In this document: positions 34,061 through 44,204 of the stretch, piece after piece
How positions within the stretch are numbered: the first letter of the stretch is position 1
How the letters are laid out: every line of letters starts with the position of its first letter
Source: Nocardioides kongjuensis
GTDB taxonomy: Bacteria; Actinomycetota; Actinomycetes; Propionibacteriales; Nocardioidaceae
Direction of reading: 5' to 3'
Assembly (NCBI RefSeq): GCF_013409625.1
Contig: NZ_JACCBF010000001.1
Span: 806,001-870,000, forward strand
DNA: 64,000 nt
The notes under the pieces: model-generated
Database searches by the model: none
Told to the model about the DNA's origin: nothing
What the model saw: only the letters and a program-made list of their open reading frames with translations
Translations under genes and position numbers: made by a program

Positions 34061-34090
34061 GCAGCGGGTGAACTGGATCACATCGGGTCC

Positions 34091-34161
34091 TTGACGGGAG
34101 CACGGGATCGCAGCATTCTCAGAGCGTTGCGCAACGAGAAGCGAAGTGCGTGATACGCAAC
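34091..34161 (+). promoter_or_regulatory. promoter and two betaine-type operators of betBA-proVWX
   Basis: TTGACG (34091-34096), 17 bases, CATTCT (34114-34119). The 12-base palindrome CGTTGCGCAACG (34125-34136) sits at the expected start point. AGTGCG-TGATA-CGCAAC (34145-34161) follows, with the same TGATA centre as the site at 41611. Confidence 0.5.
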
Positions 34162-34186
34162 ACCATTCCAAGAGCGGGGTGCCACT

Positions 34187-35665
34187 GTGCCGGATCTGTT
34201 CGTCGACGGGGAGTGGTGTGCCCCTGCCGCTGGCGGCCGCCGGGAGATCCGCTGCCCCGCGGACGGCTCGCTGGTCGGCGAGGTCGACGAGGCAACCGCC
34301 GACGACACCCGCGCCGCCGTCGCCGCCGCCCACCGGGCCTTCCACACCGGTCCGTGGCCGGGCACGTCGGCCCGCGAGCGGGGCGACCTGCTCCTGCGGG
34401 TGGCCGACCTGCTGGTGCGCGACAAGGCCGCGCTGGCGCGGATGGAGTCGCTCGACACCGGCAAGCGCCTGGTCGAGTCGGAGTACGACATCGACGACAT
34501 CGTCGGCGTCTTCCGCCACTACGGCCGGATCGCCGCCGAGGAGGCCGGCCGCGTGGTCGACACCGGGAACCCCGACGTCGTCAGCCGGATCGTGCACGAG
34601 CCGGTCGGGGTGTGCGGACTGATCGCCCCCTGGAACTACCCGCTGCTGCAGGTCGCCTGGAAGGTCGCGCCCTGCCTCGCGGCCGGCAACACCTTCGTGC
34701 TCAAGCCCAGCGAGCTGACGCCCCACACCGCGATCCACCTGATGCGCCTGCTCACCGAGGCCGGGCTCCCGGCCGGGGTGGGCAACCTGGTCCTCGGTGC
34801 CGGGCCGGACGCCGGCGCGCCGCTGGCCGAGGACCCGCGCGTCGACCTGGTCTCCTTCACCGGCGGCCTGGCCACCGGGCGGCGCCTGATGGCAGCCGCC
34901 GCCGGCACCGTCAAGAAGGTGGCCCTGGAGCTGGGCGGCAAGAACCCCAACATCGTGTTCGCCGACGCCGACCTGGAGGTCGCCCTCGACTTCGCCCTCA
35001 CGGCGGTCTTCCTGCACTCCGGGCAGGTGTGCTCGGCCGGCGCCCGGCTGCTCGTCGAGGAGTCCGTCCACGACTCCTTCGTCGACGCCCTGGTCGACCG
35101 GGCGGGCCGGATCCGGCTGGGCGGCCCGTTCGACGACAAGGCCGAGACCGGGCCGCTGACCAGTGCGGCGCACCGCGACAAGGTGGAGGCGTACGTCGCC
35201 GCAGGGCTCGCCGAGGGAGCCGTGCTGCGCTGCGGCGGCCGGCGCCCCGACGACGCCGAGCAGCCGGAGCTGGCCGACGGTTACTACTACCTGCCCACCG
35301 TGCTCGACGGCTGCCGCAGCGACATGTCCGTCACCCAGGACGAGTCGTTCGGCCCGGTGCTGACGGTCGAGACGTTCACCGACGAGGACGAGGCCGTCCG
35401 GATCGCCAACGACAGCATCTACGGCCTGGCCGGCGCGGTGTGGACCCAGGACGCCGGCAAGGGGCAGCGGGTCGCCGGTCGTCTGCGGATGGGCACCGTG
35501 TGGATCAACGACTACCACCCGTACGTCCCGCAGGCGGAGTGGGGCGGCTTCAAGCAGTCCGGCACCGGCCGCGAGCTCGGTCTGGCGGGGCTGGAGGAGT
35601 ACCGCGAGACCAAGCACGTGTGGCACAACATCCGACCGGCCGAGCAGCGCTGGTTCGCCGGATAG
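34187..35665 (+). CDS. betB: betaine aldehyde dehydrogenase
   Basis: 492 residues from the GTG at 34187. NAD(P)-dependent oxidation of betaine aldehyde to glycine betaine. Seen: the NAD-site [23 protein letters not shown], the active-site Glu in [19 protein letters not shown], and the nucleophile Cys in [20 protein letters not shown], whose form matches the BADH branch. It is first of five genes ending with proX and is followed 16 bases later by choline dehydrogenase. Operators upstream point to betaine or choline control. Confidence 0.9.
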   Translation: MPDLFVDGEWCAPAAGGRREIRCPADGSLVGEVDEATADDTRAAVAAAHRAFHTGPWPGTSARERGDLLLRVADLLVRDKAALARMESLDTGKRLVESEYDIDDIVGVFRHYGRIAAEEAGRVVDTGNPDVVSRIVHEPVGVCGLIAPWNYPLLQVAWKVAPCLAAGNTFVLKPSELTPHTAIHLMRLLTEAGLPAGVGNLVLGAGPDAGAPLAEDPRVDLVSFTGGLATGRRLMAAAAGTVKKVALELGGKNPNIVFADADLEVALDFALTAVFLHSGQVCSAGARLLVEESVHDSFVDALVDRAGRIRLGGPFDDKAETGPLTSAAHRDKVEAYVAAGLAEGAVLRCGGRRPDDAEQPELADGYYYLPTVLDGCRSDMSVTQDESFGPVLTVETFTDEDEAVRIANDSIYGLAGAVWTQDAGKGQRVAGRLRMGTVWINDYHPYVPQAEWGGFKQSGTGRELGLAGLEEYRETKHVWHNIRPAEQRWFAG

Positions 35666-35681
35666 ACGGGACGGAGCACAG

Positions 35682-37406
35682 ATGGGTGCGGAGCGGTACG
35701 ACTACGTGATCGTGGGCGGAGGCTCCGCGGGCTGCGCCCTGGCCAACCGGCTCTCGGCCGACCCGGGCACCACGGTGCTGGTGCTGGAGGCAGGCCGCTC
35801 CGACTACCGGATCGACCCGTTCATCCACATGCCGGCGGCGCTGCCGATCCCGATCGGCAACAGGCTCTACGACTGGAAGTACGAGACCGACCCCGAGCCG
35901 CACATGGGCGGTCGGCGGGTGTTCCACGCCCGGGGCAAGGTCCTCGGCGGGTCGAGCAGCATCAACGGGATGATCTTCCAGCGGGGCAACCCGATGGACT
36001 ACGAGCGGTGGGCGCGCGACCCCGGCATGGAGACCTGGGACTACCTGCACTGCCTGCCCTACTTCAAGCGGATGGAGACCCGCTACCTCGTCGACGGCAG
36101 TGTGGGCGCCGACGACTGGCGCGGCGGCGACGGCCCGCTCCGGCTGGAGCAGGGCCCGGCGCGGAACCCGCTCTTCGCCGCGTTCTTCGCGGCCGCGCAG
36201 GAGGCGGGCTACCCGCTGACCGACGACGTCAACGGCTACCGGCAGGAGGGCTTCGCCCGCTTCGACCGCAACGTCTACCGCGGCCGGCGCTGGTCGGCCG
36301 CCCGGGCCTACCTGCACCCGGTCAGGAGCCGCGCCAACCTCACGGTCAAGACCTACGCCTTCGTCACGAAGGTGAACTTCGAGGGCAAGCGGGCCGTCGG
36401 GGTGGACTACTCGCAGGCCCGGCGCGTTCACACGGTGAGCGCCGGCGAGGTCATCCTGTGTGGCGGCGCGATCAACACCCCGCAGCTGCTGCAGCTCTCG
36501 GGGATCGGTGACGAGTCCCTGCTGCGCCGCCACGGGGTCCCGGTCGTCCACCACCTGCCCGGGGTGGGGGAGAACCTCCAGGACCACCTCGAGGTATACA
36601 TCCAGTACGCGTCGAAGCAACCGGTCTCGATCGCCCCCGGCCTGCGCCTGCGCGAGCGGCCCCGGATCGGCTACCAGTGGCTCTTCCACCGCAGCGGGCT
36701 CGGCGCGACCAACCACTTCGAGGGCGGCGGCTTCTGCCGCAGCAACGACGAGGTGGACTACCCGAACCTGATGTTCCACTTCCTGCCCATCGCGATCCGC
36801 TACGACGGATCGGCGCCGGAGAACCTCGAGAAGGGCGCGCACGGCTACCAGGTCCACATCGGCCCGATGTACGCCGACACCCGCGGCTGGGTGCGGATCA
36901 GGAGCAGGGACCCGCGGGTCCACCCGAGCCTGCAGTTCAACTACCTCTCCACGCCGACCGACCGCAAGGAGTGGGTCGAGGCGGTGCGGGTGGCCCGCGA
37001 CATTCTCAACCAGCCCGCCTTCGCGCCGTACAACGACGGAGAGCTGTCGCCCGGACCGTCGGTGGAGACCGACGAGGAGATCCTCGACTGGGTGCGGGCC
37101 GACGCCGAGACGGCGCTGCACCCGTCGTGCACGGCGAAGATGGGCATCGACGAGATGGCGGTGGTCGACCCGACGTCGATGCGGGTCCACGGCACCGAGG
37201 GGCTGCGGGTCGTCGACGCCTCGGTGTTCCCGTACGTCACCAACGGCAACATCTACGCCCCGGTGATGATGGTGGCCGAGAAGGCCGCGGACCTCATCGC
37301 GGGCAACACGCCGCTGCCGGCGCTCGACGTGCCCTACTACCGCTACCGCGACGACATGCCACTGCATCCACCCGGCGACAGCCGCAACCGTGAGGAGCAC
37401 AGATGA
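35682..37406 (+). CDS. betA: choline dehydrogenase, GMC flavoprotein
   Basis: 574 residues, GMC oxidoreductase. The ADP-binding site is [23 protein letters not shown] signatures 1 and 2 follow ([26 protein letters not shown] in parts; [17 protein letters not shown]), and the catalytic His region is [12 protein letters not shown] with [17 protein letters not shown]. It oxidises choline to betaine aldehyde, delivering electrons to the respiratory chain. GGAG precedes the ATG. The stop overlaps the proV start (ATGA). Confidence 0.92.
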   Translation: MGAERYDYVIVGGGSAGCALANRLSADPGTTVLVLEAGRSDYRIDPFIHMPAALPIPIGNRLYDWKYETDPEPHMGGRRVFHARGKVLGGSSSINGMIFQRGNPMDYERWARDPGMETWDYLHCLPYFKRMETRYLVDGSVGADDWRGGDGPLRLEQGPARNPLFAAFFAAAQEAGYPLTDDVNGYRQEGFARFDRNVYRGRRWSAARAYLHPVRSRANLTVKTYAFVTKVNFEGKRAVGVDYSQARRVHTVSAGEVILCGGAINTPQLLQLSGIGDESLLRRHGVPVVHHLPGVGENLQDHLEVYIQYASKQPVSIAPGLRLRERPRIGYQWLFHRSGLGATNHFEGGGFCRSNDEVDYPNLMFHFLPIAIRYDGSAPENLEKGAHGYQVHIGPMYADTRGWVRIRSRDPRVHPSLQFNYLSTPTDRKEWVEAVRVARDILNQPAFAPYNDGELSPGPSVETDEEILDWVRADAETALHPSCTAKMGIDEMAVVDPTSMRVHGTEGLRVVDASVFPYVTNGNIYAPVMMVAEKAADLIAGNTPLPALDVPYYRYRDDMPLHPPGDSRNREEHR

Positions 37407-38476
37407 GCGTGGCGACCGAGAAGGACACCGCGACCGCGACGTCCGCCGACAGCGCACTGTCGGTGCGCAACCTGTGGAAGATCTTCGGCCCTCGCGCCGA
37501 CCGGATCATCGGTACGCCGGACGCGCAGCTCTCGCGCGCCGAGCTGAAGGCGAAGACGGGCTGCGTCGCGGGCGTCAAGGACGTGTCCTTCGAGGTGGCG
37601 CCGGGCGAGGTCTTCGTCGTGATGGGGCTCTCGGGGTCGGGGAAGTCGACCCTGGTCCGCTGCCTGACCCGGTTGATCGAGCCGACCGCGGGCTCGGTGC
37701 TGATCGACGGCATCGACGTCACGACCGCCTCCGACGCCCAGCTGCGCGACCTGCGCCGCAACCGGGTCTCGATGGTCTTCCAGCACTTCGGGCTGCTGCC
37801 GCACCGCCAGGTGATCGACAACATCGCCTACGGGCTCGAGATCCGCGGCATGAAGAAGAAGGAGCGCCGGGCCAAGGCGGAGGAGGTCGTGTCCCTGGTC
37901 GGGCTCGACGGGTTCTCGCACTCCTACCCCGACCAGCTCTCCGGCGGCATGCAGCAGCGCGTGGGCCTGGCCCGCGCCCTCGCGGGCGACCCGAGCATCC
38001 TGCTGTTCGACGAGCCGTTCTCCGCCCTCGACCCGCTGATCCGCCGGGACATGCAGAACGAGGTGATCCGGCTCCACCGGGACCTGCGCAAGACGATGGT
38101 CTTCATCACCCACGACCTGCAGGAGGCGCTCAAGCTCGGCGACCGGATCCTGATCATGCGCGACGGCGAGATCGTGCAGGTCGGCGCGCCCGACGAGGTC
38201 GTGGGTGCCCCCGTCGACGACTACGTGCGCGACTTCGTCTCCGAGGTGCCCCGCTCCCACGTCCTCACCCTGAAGTGGGTGATGCGCGAGCCGCGGCCCG
38301 ATGACTCGATGGACGGACCGGTGATGTCCTGCGACACCATCGTCCGGCAGGCGGCGAAGGCCGCGCTGGCCTCCGAGCATCCCGTCCGGGTGGTCGACGG
38401 TGAGCGCCTCATCGGGATCGTGGACGACGACGCGATCCTGCGGGTCGTGGTCGCGGAGGAACAGGCAGACCAGTGA
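37403..38476 (+). CDS. proV: glycine betaine/proline ABC transporter ATPase ProV
   Basis: 357 residues. Walker [10 protein letters not shown], signature [15 protein letters not shown], Walker [13 protein letters not shown], switch His in [14 protein letters not shown]. An N-terminal extension of 55 residues ([11 protein letters not shown]...[16 protein letters not shown]) is typical of ProV/OpuAA. The C-terminal tail after residue 275 is one CBS-like unit ([35 protein letters not shown] in part), shorter than the tandem CBS pair that senses ionic strength in OpuA. Its osmotic gating may therefore be weak. Confidence 0.92.
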   Translation: MSVATEKDTATATSADSALSVRNLWKIFGPRADRIIGTPDAQLSRAELKAKTGCVAGVKDVSFEVAPGEVFVVMGLSGSGKSTLVRCLTRLIEPTAGSVLIDGIDVTTASDAQLRDLRRNRVSMVFQHFGLLPHRQVIDNIAYGLEIRGMKKKERRAKAEEVVSLVGLDGFSHSYPDQLSGGMQQRVGLARALAGDPSILLFDEPFSALDPLIRRDMQNEVIRLHRDLRKTMVFITHDLQEALKLGDRILIMRDGEIVQVGAPDEVVGAPVDDYVRDFVSEVPRSHVLTLKWVMREPRPDDSMDGPVMSCDTIVRQAAKAALASEHPVRVVDGERLIGIVDDDAILRVVVAEEQADQ

Positions 38477-40482
38477 CCGCGACGCTCAGCCCCTCCGCAC
38501 CCGCGCAGCCGGCCCCCGGCCCGCCGGGCGGCCGCAACGCCCTCGACAGCGTGCCCCGGTGGGCCTGGGCGCTCGGGGTGGTGGTGCTCTGGGTGGTCGT
38601 CTGGGCGCTGACCAAGGGCACCCACACCCTGACGCCCGCCGGCCGCGAGCACACCGACGTCCAGACCGCGCTCGGCGGCTTCCGCGACGACGTCCTGGCC
38701 GGTCGCGCCGACAACCCGGTCATCCAGTTCACCTACGACATCGGTGCGTGGTTCACCTCGGTGGTCGACTGGTTCCAGCGCCTGGTGTCCATCCCCGACT
38801 TCCCGCGCCCGGTGCCCCAGATCGGTTGGCTGGGGGTGACCGCGGTCGCGACGTGGGTCGGGCTGGCCGTCGCCGGCTGGCGGATCGCCGTGCTGGTGGC
38901 GCTCTCGTTCGTCTCCTTCGGTGCGTTCGGCTACTGGTCCGACGCCATCGACCTGCTGATCGTCACCTTCGTCGCGGTCGGCGTCTCGGTGCTGATCGGG
39001 ATGCCGCTCGCGGTGCTGGTCGGCACCGGCAACCGCGCCGTGAACGCCGTGACCAACACCGTGCTCGACGTCTTCCAGACGATGCCGACCTTCGTCTACC
39101 TGCTGCCGATCGTGCTGTTCTTCGGCATCGGCGCCGCGGGCGCGGTCGTGTGCACCCTGGTCTACGCGCTGCCGCCGATCATCCGCATCGCCGGCCACGG
39201 CATCCGCAACGTGTCCACGACGACGATCGAGGCGACCGACTCGGCGGGCCAGACCTGGTGGCAGCGGCTGACGAAGGTGCAGCTGCCGATGGCCCGCAAG
39301 ACCATCGTCGTGGGCCTCAACCAGACGATCATGGCCGCGCTGTCGATGGCCACCATCGCGTCGTACGTCGACGGCCCGGGCCTGGGCCAGCCGGTGCTCG
39401 ACGCGCTGGTCAAGAACGACGTCGGCGGCGCCTTCGTCCCGGGAGCCCTGATCGTCGTGATGGCGGTGATGCTCGACCGCTCGACGACCGCGGCCAGCGA
39501 GTACTCCGAGAAGGCAGCGCGCGGCGGGCTCGACCTGGGGCGCCGCCGGATCGTCCTGGCCGCGGCCGCGGTGCCGGTGCTCGTCGCGCTCTACGTCTCC
39601 CGCACCTACCCCTGGGCGGCCGAGTTCGACGACCTCGGGTGGACGCCGAAGGTCGCCGACGGCGTCGACGGCTTCTTCGAGTGGTTCACCGACACCTTCC
39701 GCGGCTTCACCCAGGGCTTCAAGGACCTGATCAGCTCGGTGCTCCTCGACCCGTTGCAGTCGCTGCTGGCCGAGTCGCCGTGGTGGCTGGCCGCCGGCGC
39801 CCTGCTCGCGCTGGCGGTGGTCTTCGGCGGGATCCGGGCCATGGTGCCGACCGTGGTCTGCATCGGCGGCCTGCTCTACTTCGGTCTCTGGCACGACGCG
39901 ATGGTGACCCTCAACATGACACTGGTCGGCACCGTCCTGGTGATGCTGCTGGCCGTGGTCCTCGGCGTCGCCATGGCGCGCAGCCGGGCCGTCGACGTCG
40001 TGCTCCGCCCGACCCTCGACGCCGGGCAGACCATCCCGCCGTTCGTCTACCTGATCCCCGTCCTGGCGCTGTTCGGCCCGACCCGGTTCACCGCCATCGT
40101 CGCGGGCGTCGTCTACGCGGCGCCGGTCGCGATCAAGCTGGTCGCCGACGGGGTGCGTGCCGTGTCGCCCTCGACGATCGAGGCGGGACGCTCGACCGGG
40201 TCGACCCGCTGGCAGGAGATCGTCAAGGTGCAGCTCCCGATGGCGCGCCCCTCCCTGGTGCTCGCGGCCAACCAGGGCCTGCTCTACGTCCTGGCCATGG
40301 CCGTCATCGGCGGCCTGGTCGGCGCCGGCGCGCTGGGCTACGACGTCGTGCTCGGCTTCGCGCGGTCCGAGGAGTGGGGCAAGGGAGCGGCAGCCGGCAT
40401 CAGCATCGTCCTGCTCGGGATCATGGTCGACCGGATCGCCCGGGCGGCTGCGCACCGCTCCGGCGCCCCGGCCGGCCGGTAG
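38473..40482 (+). CDS. proW: double-length glycine betaine ABC permease ProW (two fused permease domains)
   Basis: 669 residues, about twice the usual ProW. Two complete binding-protein-dependent permease domains are seen. The first (about residues 160-345) has an EAA loop [29 protein letters not shown]. The second (about 470-650) has [29 protein letters not shown]. Each also carries its own PTFVYLLP or PPFVYLIP helix. The two halves could form the whole channel in one chain. GTG start, 4-base overlap with proV. Confidence 0.9.
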   Translation: MTATLSPSAPAQPAPGPPGGRNALDSVPRWAWALGVVVLWVVVWALTKGTHTLTPAGREHTDVQTALGGFRDDVLAGRADNPVIQFTYDIGAWFTSVVDWFQRLVSIPDFPRPVPQIGWLGVTAVATWVGLAVAGWRIAVLVALSFVSFGAFGYWSDAIDLLIVTFVAVGVSVLIGMPLAVLVGTGNRAVNAVTNTVLDVFQTMPTFVYLLPIVLFFGIGAAGAVVCTLVYALPPIIRIAGHGIRNVSTTTIEATDSAGQTWWQRLTKVQLPMARKTIVVGLNQTIMAALSMATIASYVDGPGLGQPVLDALVKNDVGGAFVPGALIVVMAVMLDRSTTAASEYSEKAARGGLDLGRRRIVLAAAAVPVLVALYVSRTYPWAAEFDDLGWTPKVADGVDGFFEWFTDTFRGFTQGFKDLISSVLLDPLQSLLAESPWWLAAGALLALAVVFGGIRAMVPTVVCIGGLLYFGLWHDAMVTLNMTLVGTVLVMLLAVVLGVAMARSRAVDVVLRPTLDAGQTIPPFVYLIPVLALFGPTRFTAIVAGVVYAAPVAIKLVADGVRAVSPSTIEAGRSTGSTRWQEIVKVQLPMARPSLVLAANQGLLYVLAMAVIGGLVGAGALGYDVVLGFARSEEWGKGAAAGISIVLLGIMVDRIARAAAHRSGAPAGR

Positions 40483-40527
40483 TGCCCCAGCACGCAACAC
40501 GTCCGACACGACAACCAAGGAGAAAGA

Positions 40528-41514
40528 GTGCGACACATCAGTTGGAGGGCGACCGGCCTCACCTCGGTTGCGGCGTCCGTGGCGATCCTGCTCGCCGCCT
40601 GTGGCGGCGGCACGATCGACGAGCAGACCAAGGCCAACGAGTCCAAGGCCGGAAGCGCCGGTGACTGCGGCGAGCTCAACATCGCGGTCAACCCGTGGGT
40701 CGGCGACGAGGCCAGCAGCTACGTCGTGGGTCGCGTGGCGAGCCAGCAGCTCGGCTGCAAGGTCAACTACAAGGAGCTCAAGGAGGACGTGTCCTGGCAG
40801 GGCTTCGGCACCGGCGAGGTCGACGTCGTGATCGAGGACTGGGGCCACCCCGACCTCGAGAAGAAGTTCTTCGCCGACCAGGGCGACGGGAGCGCGACGG
40901 ACCTCGGTCCGAACGGCAACGTCGGCATCATCGGCTGGTACGTCCCGCCGTGGCTCGCCAAGGAGCACCCCGACATCCTGGAGTGGAAGAACCTCAACAA
41001 GTACGCCAAGGAGTTCGCCACCTCCGAGTCGGGAGGCAAGGGCCAGTTCCTGGGTGCGGACCCGTCGTACGTGCAGTTCGACGAGGCGATCATCAGCAAC
41101 CTCAAGCTGGACTTCAAGGTGGTCTTCTCCGGCAGCGAGGCAGCCAGCATCACCGCCTTCCAGCAGGCCGAGAAGAACAAGGAGTTCCTGATCGGCTACT
41201 TCTACGAGCCCCAGTGGCTCTTCGCCGAGGTCCCGCTGGAGAAGGTGGCGCTGCCGCCGTACGAGGACGGCTGCCAGGACGTCCCGGCCAAGGTCGCCTG
41301 CGACTACCCGGAGACCCAGCTGAAGAAGGTCGTCTCGACCTCGTGGCAGAAGGAGGGCGGTCCGGGCGTCGACCTGGTGACCAACTTCAAGTGGACCAAC
41401 GACGACCAGAACCAGGTCGCCAAGTACATCGCCGAGGACGACATGAAGCCCGAGGAGGCCGCGGACAAGTGGATCGCGGACAACCAGGACAAGGTCGACG
41501 CCTGGCTCCAGTGA
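40528..41514 (+). CDS. proX: glycine betaine-binding lipoprotein ProX
   Basis: 328 residues with a GTG start and AAGGAGA upstream. A lipobox (ILLAACGGG) implies a membrane-anchored lipoprotein after cleavage before the Cys. The OpuAC-like fold shows LNIAVNPWVGDEASSYVVGRVASQQLG, GEVDVVIEDWGHPD, GWYVPPWLAKEHPDI and the closing LIGYFYEPQWLFAEVPLEKVALP. Trp-rich motifs form the aromatic cage for the trimethylammonium group. It ends the betBA-proVWX operon before a strong terminator. Confidence 0.9.
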   Translation: MRHISWRATGLTSVAASVAILLAACGGGTIDEQTKANESKAGSAGDCGELNIAVNPWVGDEASSYVVGRVASQQLGCKVNYKELKEDVSWQGFGTGEVDVVIEDWGHPDLEKKFFADQGDGSATDLGPNGNVGIIGWYVPPWLAKEHPDILEWKNLNKYAKEFATSESGGKGQFLGADPSYVQFDEAIISNLKLDFKVVFSGSEAASITAFQQAEKNKEFLIGYFYEPQWLFAEVPLEKVALPPYEDGCQDVPAKVACDYPETQLKKVVSTSWQKEGGPGVDLVTNFKWTNDDQNQVAKYIAEDDMKPEEAADKWIADNQDKVDAWLQ

Positions 41515-41541
41515 CCACACGCTGACCTGCGACACGACGAT

Positions 41542-41581
41542 CCTGCGCCCGGCTGGGCATTGACACCCGGCCGGGCGCAGG
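41542..41581 (+). terminator. strong hairpin terminator after proX
   Basis: Arms CCTGCGCCCGGC (41542-41553) and GCCGGGCGCAGG (41570-41581) pair perfectly over 12 bp, and a G-U and three GC pairs extend the stem. The loop holds TTGACA, the likely -35 of the next transcription unit. Confidence 0.7.
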
Positions 41582-41588
41582 CGATTCT
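41560..41588 (+). promoter_or_regulatory. promoter of the dimethylglycine dehydrogenase-etfBA operon
   Basis: TTGACA (41560-41565), 17 bases, GATTCT (41583-41588). It matches the layout of the betB promoter (TTGACG, 17 bases, CATTCT). It partly overlaps the proX terminator stem. Confidence 0.5.
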
Positions 41589-41610
41589 GGATCTGTCTCG
41601 CATAGCGCAT

Positions 41611-41633
41611 TGAGTTGCGTGATACGCAACTCA
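41611..41633. promoter_or_regulatory. betaine-type operator, best copy
   Basis: Arms TGAGTTGCG and CGCAACTCA, perfectly complementary over 9 bases, flank the centre TGATA. It lies about 15-38 bases after the predicted start of transcription and 37 bases before the ATG of the dehydrogenase. It is the strongest of the GTTGCG-N5-CGCAAC family in the window. Confidence 0.65.
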
Positions 41634-41669
41634 CGCAGCACCCTCCGACTCACTCCCCAAGGAGTCCCC

Positions 41670-44204
41670 ATGGCCACCGTTCCCACCTCGGCCGGCGTCG
41701 TCGTGATCGGCGCGGGCATCGTCGGCAACAGCCTCGTGCACCACCTCGCGCGCCTGGGCTGGCGCGACATCGTGCAGATCGACAAGGGGGCCCTGCCCAA
41801 CCCGGGCGGCTCCACCGGGCACGCGTCGAACTTCATCTTCCCCGTCGACCACTCGCGCGAGATCACCGACCTGACGCTCGACTCGGTGCGGCAGTACCAG
41901 GAGATGGGTGTCTTCACGCAGTCCGGCGGCTTCGAGATCGCCCGGACGCCAGAGCGGATGGAGGAGCTGCGGAGGCGGATGTCGAGCGCGAAGGCGTGGG
42001 GGATCGAGGCGGAGCTGGTGAGCCCGGAGTTCGTGAAGGAGAAGGTTCCCTTCATCGAGGCCGACCAGTTCATCGGGGCGTTCTGGACGCCGAGCGTCGG
42101 AGTGGTCGACTCGCTGCGCGCCGGCACCATCATGCGCGAGGCGGCCCTCGCGACCGGCGAGCTGACCGTCGTGCCCACGGTCGAGGTGATCGGCATGGAC
42201 ACCGAGGAGGACGCGGACGGTCGCCGCAGGATCACCCGGGTGCGCACCGACGGCGGTGACATCGAGACCAGCCACGTCGTGATCGCTGCCGGCGTGTGGA
42301 GCCCCAAGCTGGGCGACATGGCCGGCATCAGCATCCCGCTCACCCCGGCCGTGCACCAGATGATCAGCGTCGGCCCCTGCCCGCAGCTGGCCGAGCGCGA
42401 GGGTGAGATCTCCTTCCCGATCATCCGCGACATGGACACCTTCTGCTACGAGCGCCAGCACGGCGCCGACATGGAGGTCGGCTCCTACGCGCACCGCGCG
42501 ATCCTGCACGAGCCCGAGGACATCCCCTCGATCGAGCAGTCGAAGCTCTCGCCGACCGAGCTGCCGTTCACCTCCGAGGACTTCGACCCGCAGCTCGAGC
42601 AGGCCTACGAGCTGATGCCCGAGCTGCTCGGAGCCGAGGGCGCGGAGATGCGCTACGCCATCAACGGCCTGCTGTCGCTGACCTGCGACGGCGCGCCGAT
42701 CCTGGGGGAGAGCCAGGTCAGGGGCCTGTGGACCGCGGCCGCGGTGTGGATCAAGGAGGGCCCCGGCGTCGGTCGGGCGGTGGCCGAGTGGATGACGCAG
42801 GGCTGGTCCGAGATCGACGTCCACCACAGCGACATCGCCCGCTTCCACGCCCACCAGATGCGCCGCGAGCACACGCGGCTGCGCACCACCGAGTCGTTCA
42901 TCAAGACCTACGGCATCGTGCACCCGGCCGAGCAGTACGAGTCCGACCGCGACCAGCGGCTCGCCCCGATGCACGACGCCCAGAAGAAGCTCGGTGCCTT
43001 CTTCTTCGAGACCGCCGGCTGGGAGCGTCCGCACTGGTACGAGTCGAACGCCCCGCTCCTGGAGGTGTACGGCGACGCCGTCATGCCGCGCGAGCACGAG
43101 TGGGACGCCCGCTGGTGGAGCCCGATCATCAACGCCGAGCACCTGCGCATGCGCGAGGCCGCCGGTGTGGTCGACCTGTCGGCGTTCGCCGTCTTCGACA
43201 TCACCGGACCCGGTGCGCTCGACACCGTGCAGCGCACCTGCGTCGCCCAGTGCGACGTCGCCGTGGGCAAGGTGATCTACACCCCGGTCCTCAACGCCAA
43301 CGGCGGGTTCCTGTCCGACCTGACCGTGATGCGGCTGGGCGAGGACCACTTCCGCGTGGTCACCGGCGGCGCGCACGGCATGGCGGACCGCAAGACGTTC
43401 AGCGACCAGGTCACCGATCCCGCCACGACGCTGGTCGACGTCACCGACCAGGTCTCGACCATCGGGCTCTGGGGGCCGCGGGCGCGCGACATCCTCGCGT
43501 CGCTGACCTCCGACGACGTCTCCGACGAGGGCTTCGGCTTCCTGACCTGTCGCGACATCACCGTCGCGGGCGTCCCGGTGCTCGCCTCGCGGATCTCCTA
43601 CGTCGGCGAGCTGGGTTGGGAGCTCTACGTCGCCATGGACGACGCCGCACGGCTGTGGGACGCGCTGCTCGAGGCGGGGCAGCCGCACGGCGCCGTACCC
43701 GTCGGCATCGGCGTCTACGGCACGACCGGCCGGATCGAGAAGGGCTACCGTGCCTACGGCTACGAGCTCGACTCGGAGCGGACCATCGTCGAGGCCGGGA
43801 TGCAGCGGCCCAAGGTGAAGGCCGCCGACTTCGTCGGCAAGGAGGCCTACCTGGCCCAGCGCGAGGCCCTGTCGACGACGGGGCCGGCCGCGGTGCTGTG
43901 CACGATGACCGTCGACGACCACACCTCCGCCTCGGGGATCAAGCGCTACATGCTCGGTGGCGAGCCGATCCTGACCCGCGACGGCGGCACGCTCACCGAC
44001 GGGCACGGCCACCACCCGTACGTCACCAGCGCCGGGTCCGCGCCCTCGCTCGGCAAGCACGTGCTGCTGGCCTACCTCCCGCCCGACCAGGCCGTCCTCG
44101 GCAACCAGCTCGCGGTGTCGTACATGGAGGAGCTGTACCCGGTCACGGTCGCCTCGGTCGACGCCACCCCGCTCCTCGACCCCGACAACGAGCGCATCCG
44201 ATGA
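41670..44204 (+). CDS. dimethylglycine/sarcosine dehydrogenase, FAD plus GcvT fusion
   Basis: 844 residues, ATG at 41670 behind AAGGAG. The N-terminal DAO-type flavin domain starts with VVVIGAGIVGNSLVHHLARLG. GSTGHAS follows, with His51 at the position of the histidine that binds FAD covalently in DMGDH. From about residue 480 come the aminomethyltransferase (GcvT) domain (HLRMREAAGVVDLSAFAVFDITGPGA) and its C-terminal barrel. The enzyme oxidises an N-methyl group and can hand formaldehyde to THF as methylene-THF. etfBA follow with 4-base overlaps and would take the electrons. Dimethylglycine versus sarcosine cannot be settled by sequence. Confidence 0.87.
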   Translation: MATVPTSAGVVVIGAGIVGNSLVHHLARLGWRDIVQIDKGALPNPGGSTGHASNFIFPVDHSREITDLTLDSVRQYQEMGVFTQSGGFEIARTPERMEELRRRMSSAKAWGIEAELVSPEFVKEKVPFIEADQFIGAFWTPSVGVVDSLRAGTIMREAALATGELTVVPTVEVIGMDTEEDADGRRRITRVRTDGGDIETSHVVIAAGVWSPKLGDMAGISIPLTPAVHQMISVGPCPQLAEREGEISFPIIRDMDTFCYERQHGADMEVGSYAHRAILHEPEDIPSIEQSKLSPTELPFTSEDFDPQLEQAYELMPELLGAEGAEMRYAINGLLSLTCDGAPILGESQVRGLWTAAAVWIKEGPGVGRAVAEWMTQGWSEIDVHHSDIARFHAHQMRREHTRLRTTESFIKTYGIVHPAEQYESDRDQRLAPMHDAQKKLGAFFFETAGWERPHWYESNAPLLEVYGDAVMPREHEWDARWWSPIINAEHLRMREAAGVVDLSAFAVFDITGPGALDTVQRTCVAQCDVAVGKVIYTPVLNANGGFLSDLTVMRLGEDHFRVVTGGAHGMADRKTFSDQVTDPATTLVDVTDQVSTIGLWGPRARDILASLTSDDVSDEGFGFLTCRDITVAGVPVLASRISYVGELGWELYVAMDDAARLWDALLEAGQPHGAVPVGIGVYGTTGRIEKGYRAYGYELDSERTIVEAGMQRPKVKAADFVGKEAYLAQREALSTTGPAAVLCTMTVDDHTSASGIKRYMLGGEPILTRDGGTLTDGHGHHPYVTSAGSAPSLGKHVLLAYLPPDQAVLGNQLAVSYMEELYPVTVASVDATPLLDPDNERIR

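Noticed and set aside
33032..35626. 864-codon antisense frame across iclR and betB
   Set aside because: It crosses three real plus-strand genes and their promoter, and has no recognisable domain.
34187..40482. Purely osmoprotective choline-to-betaine locus
   Set aside because: The bet and pro genes lie among demethylation, ETF and folate genes under a common operator, which points to catabolism, though an osmotic role may coexist.
38221..41634. 1137-codon antisense frame across proVWX
   Set aside because: His/Asp/Arg-rich shadow of the permease and binding-protein genes, with no start context and no domain.
41631..44060. 809-codon antisense frame across the dimethylglycine dehydrogenase gene
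   Set aside because: Shadow translation of a well-supported FAD/GcvT gene on the plus strand.
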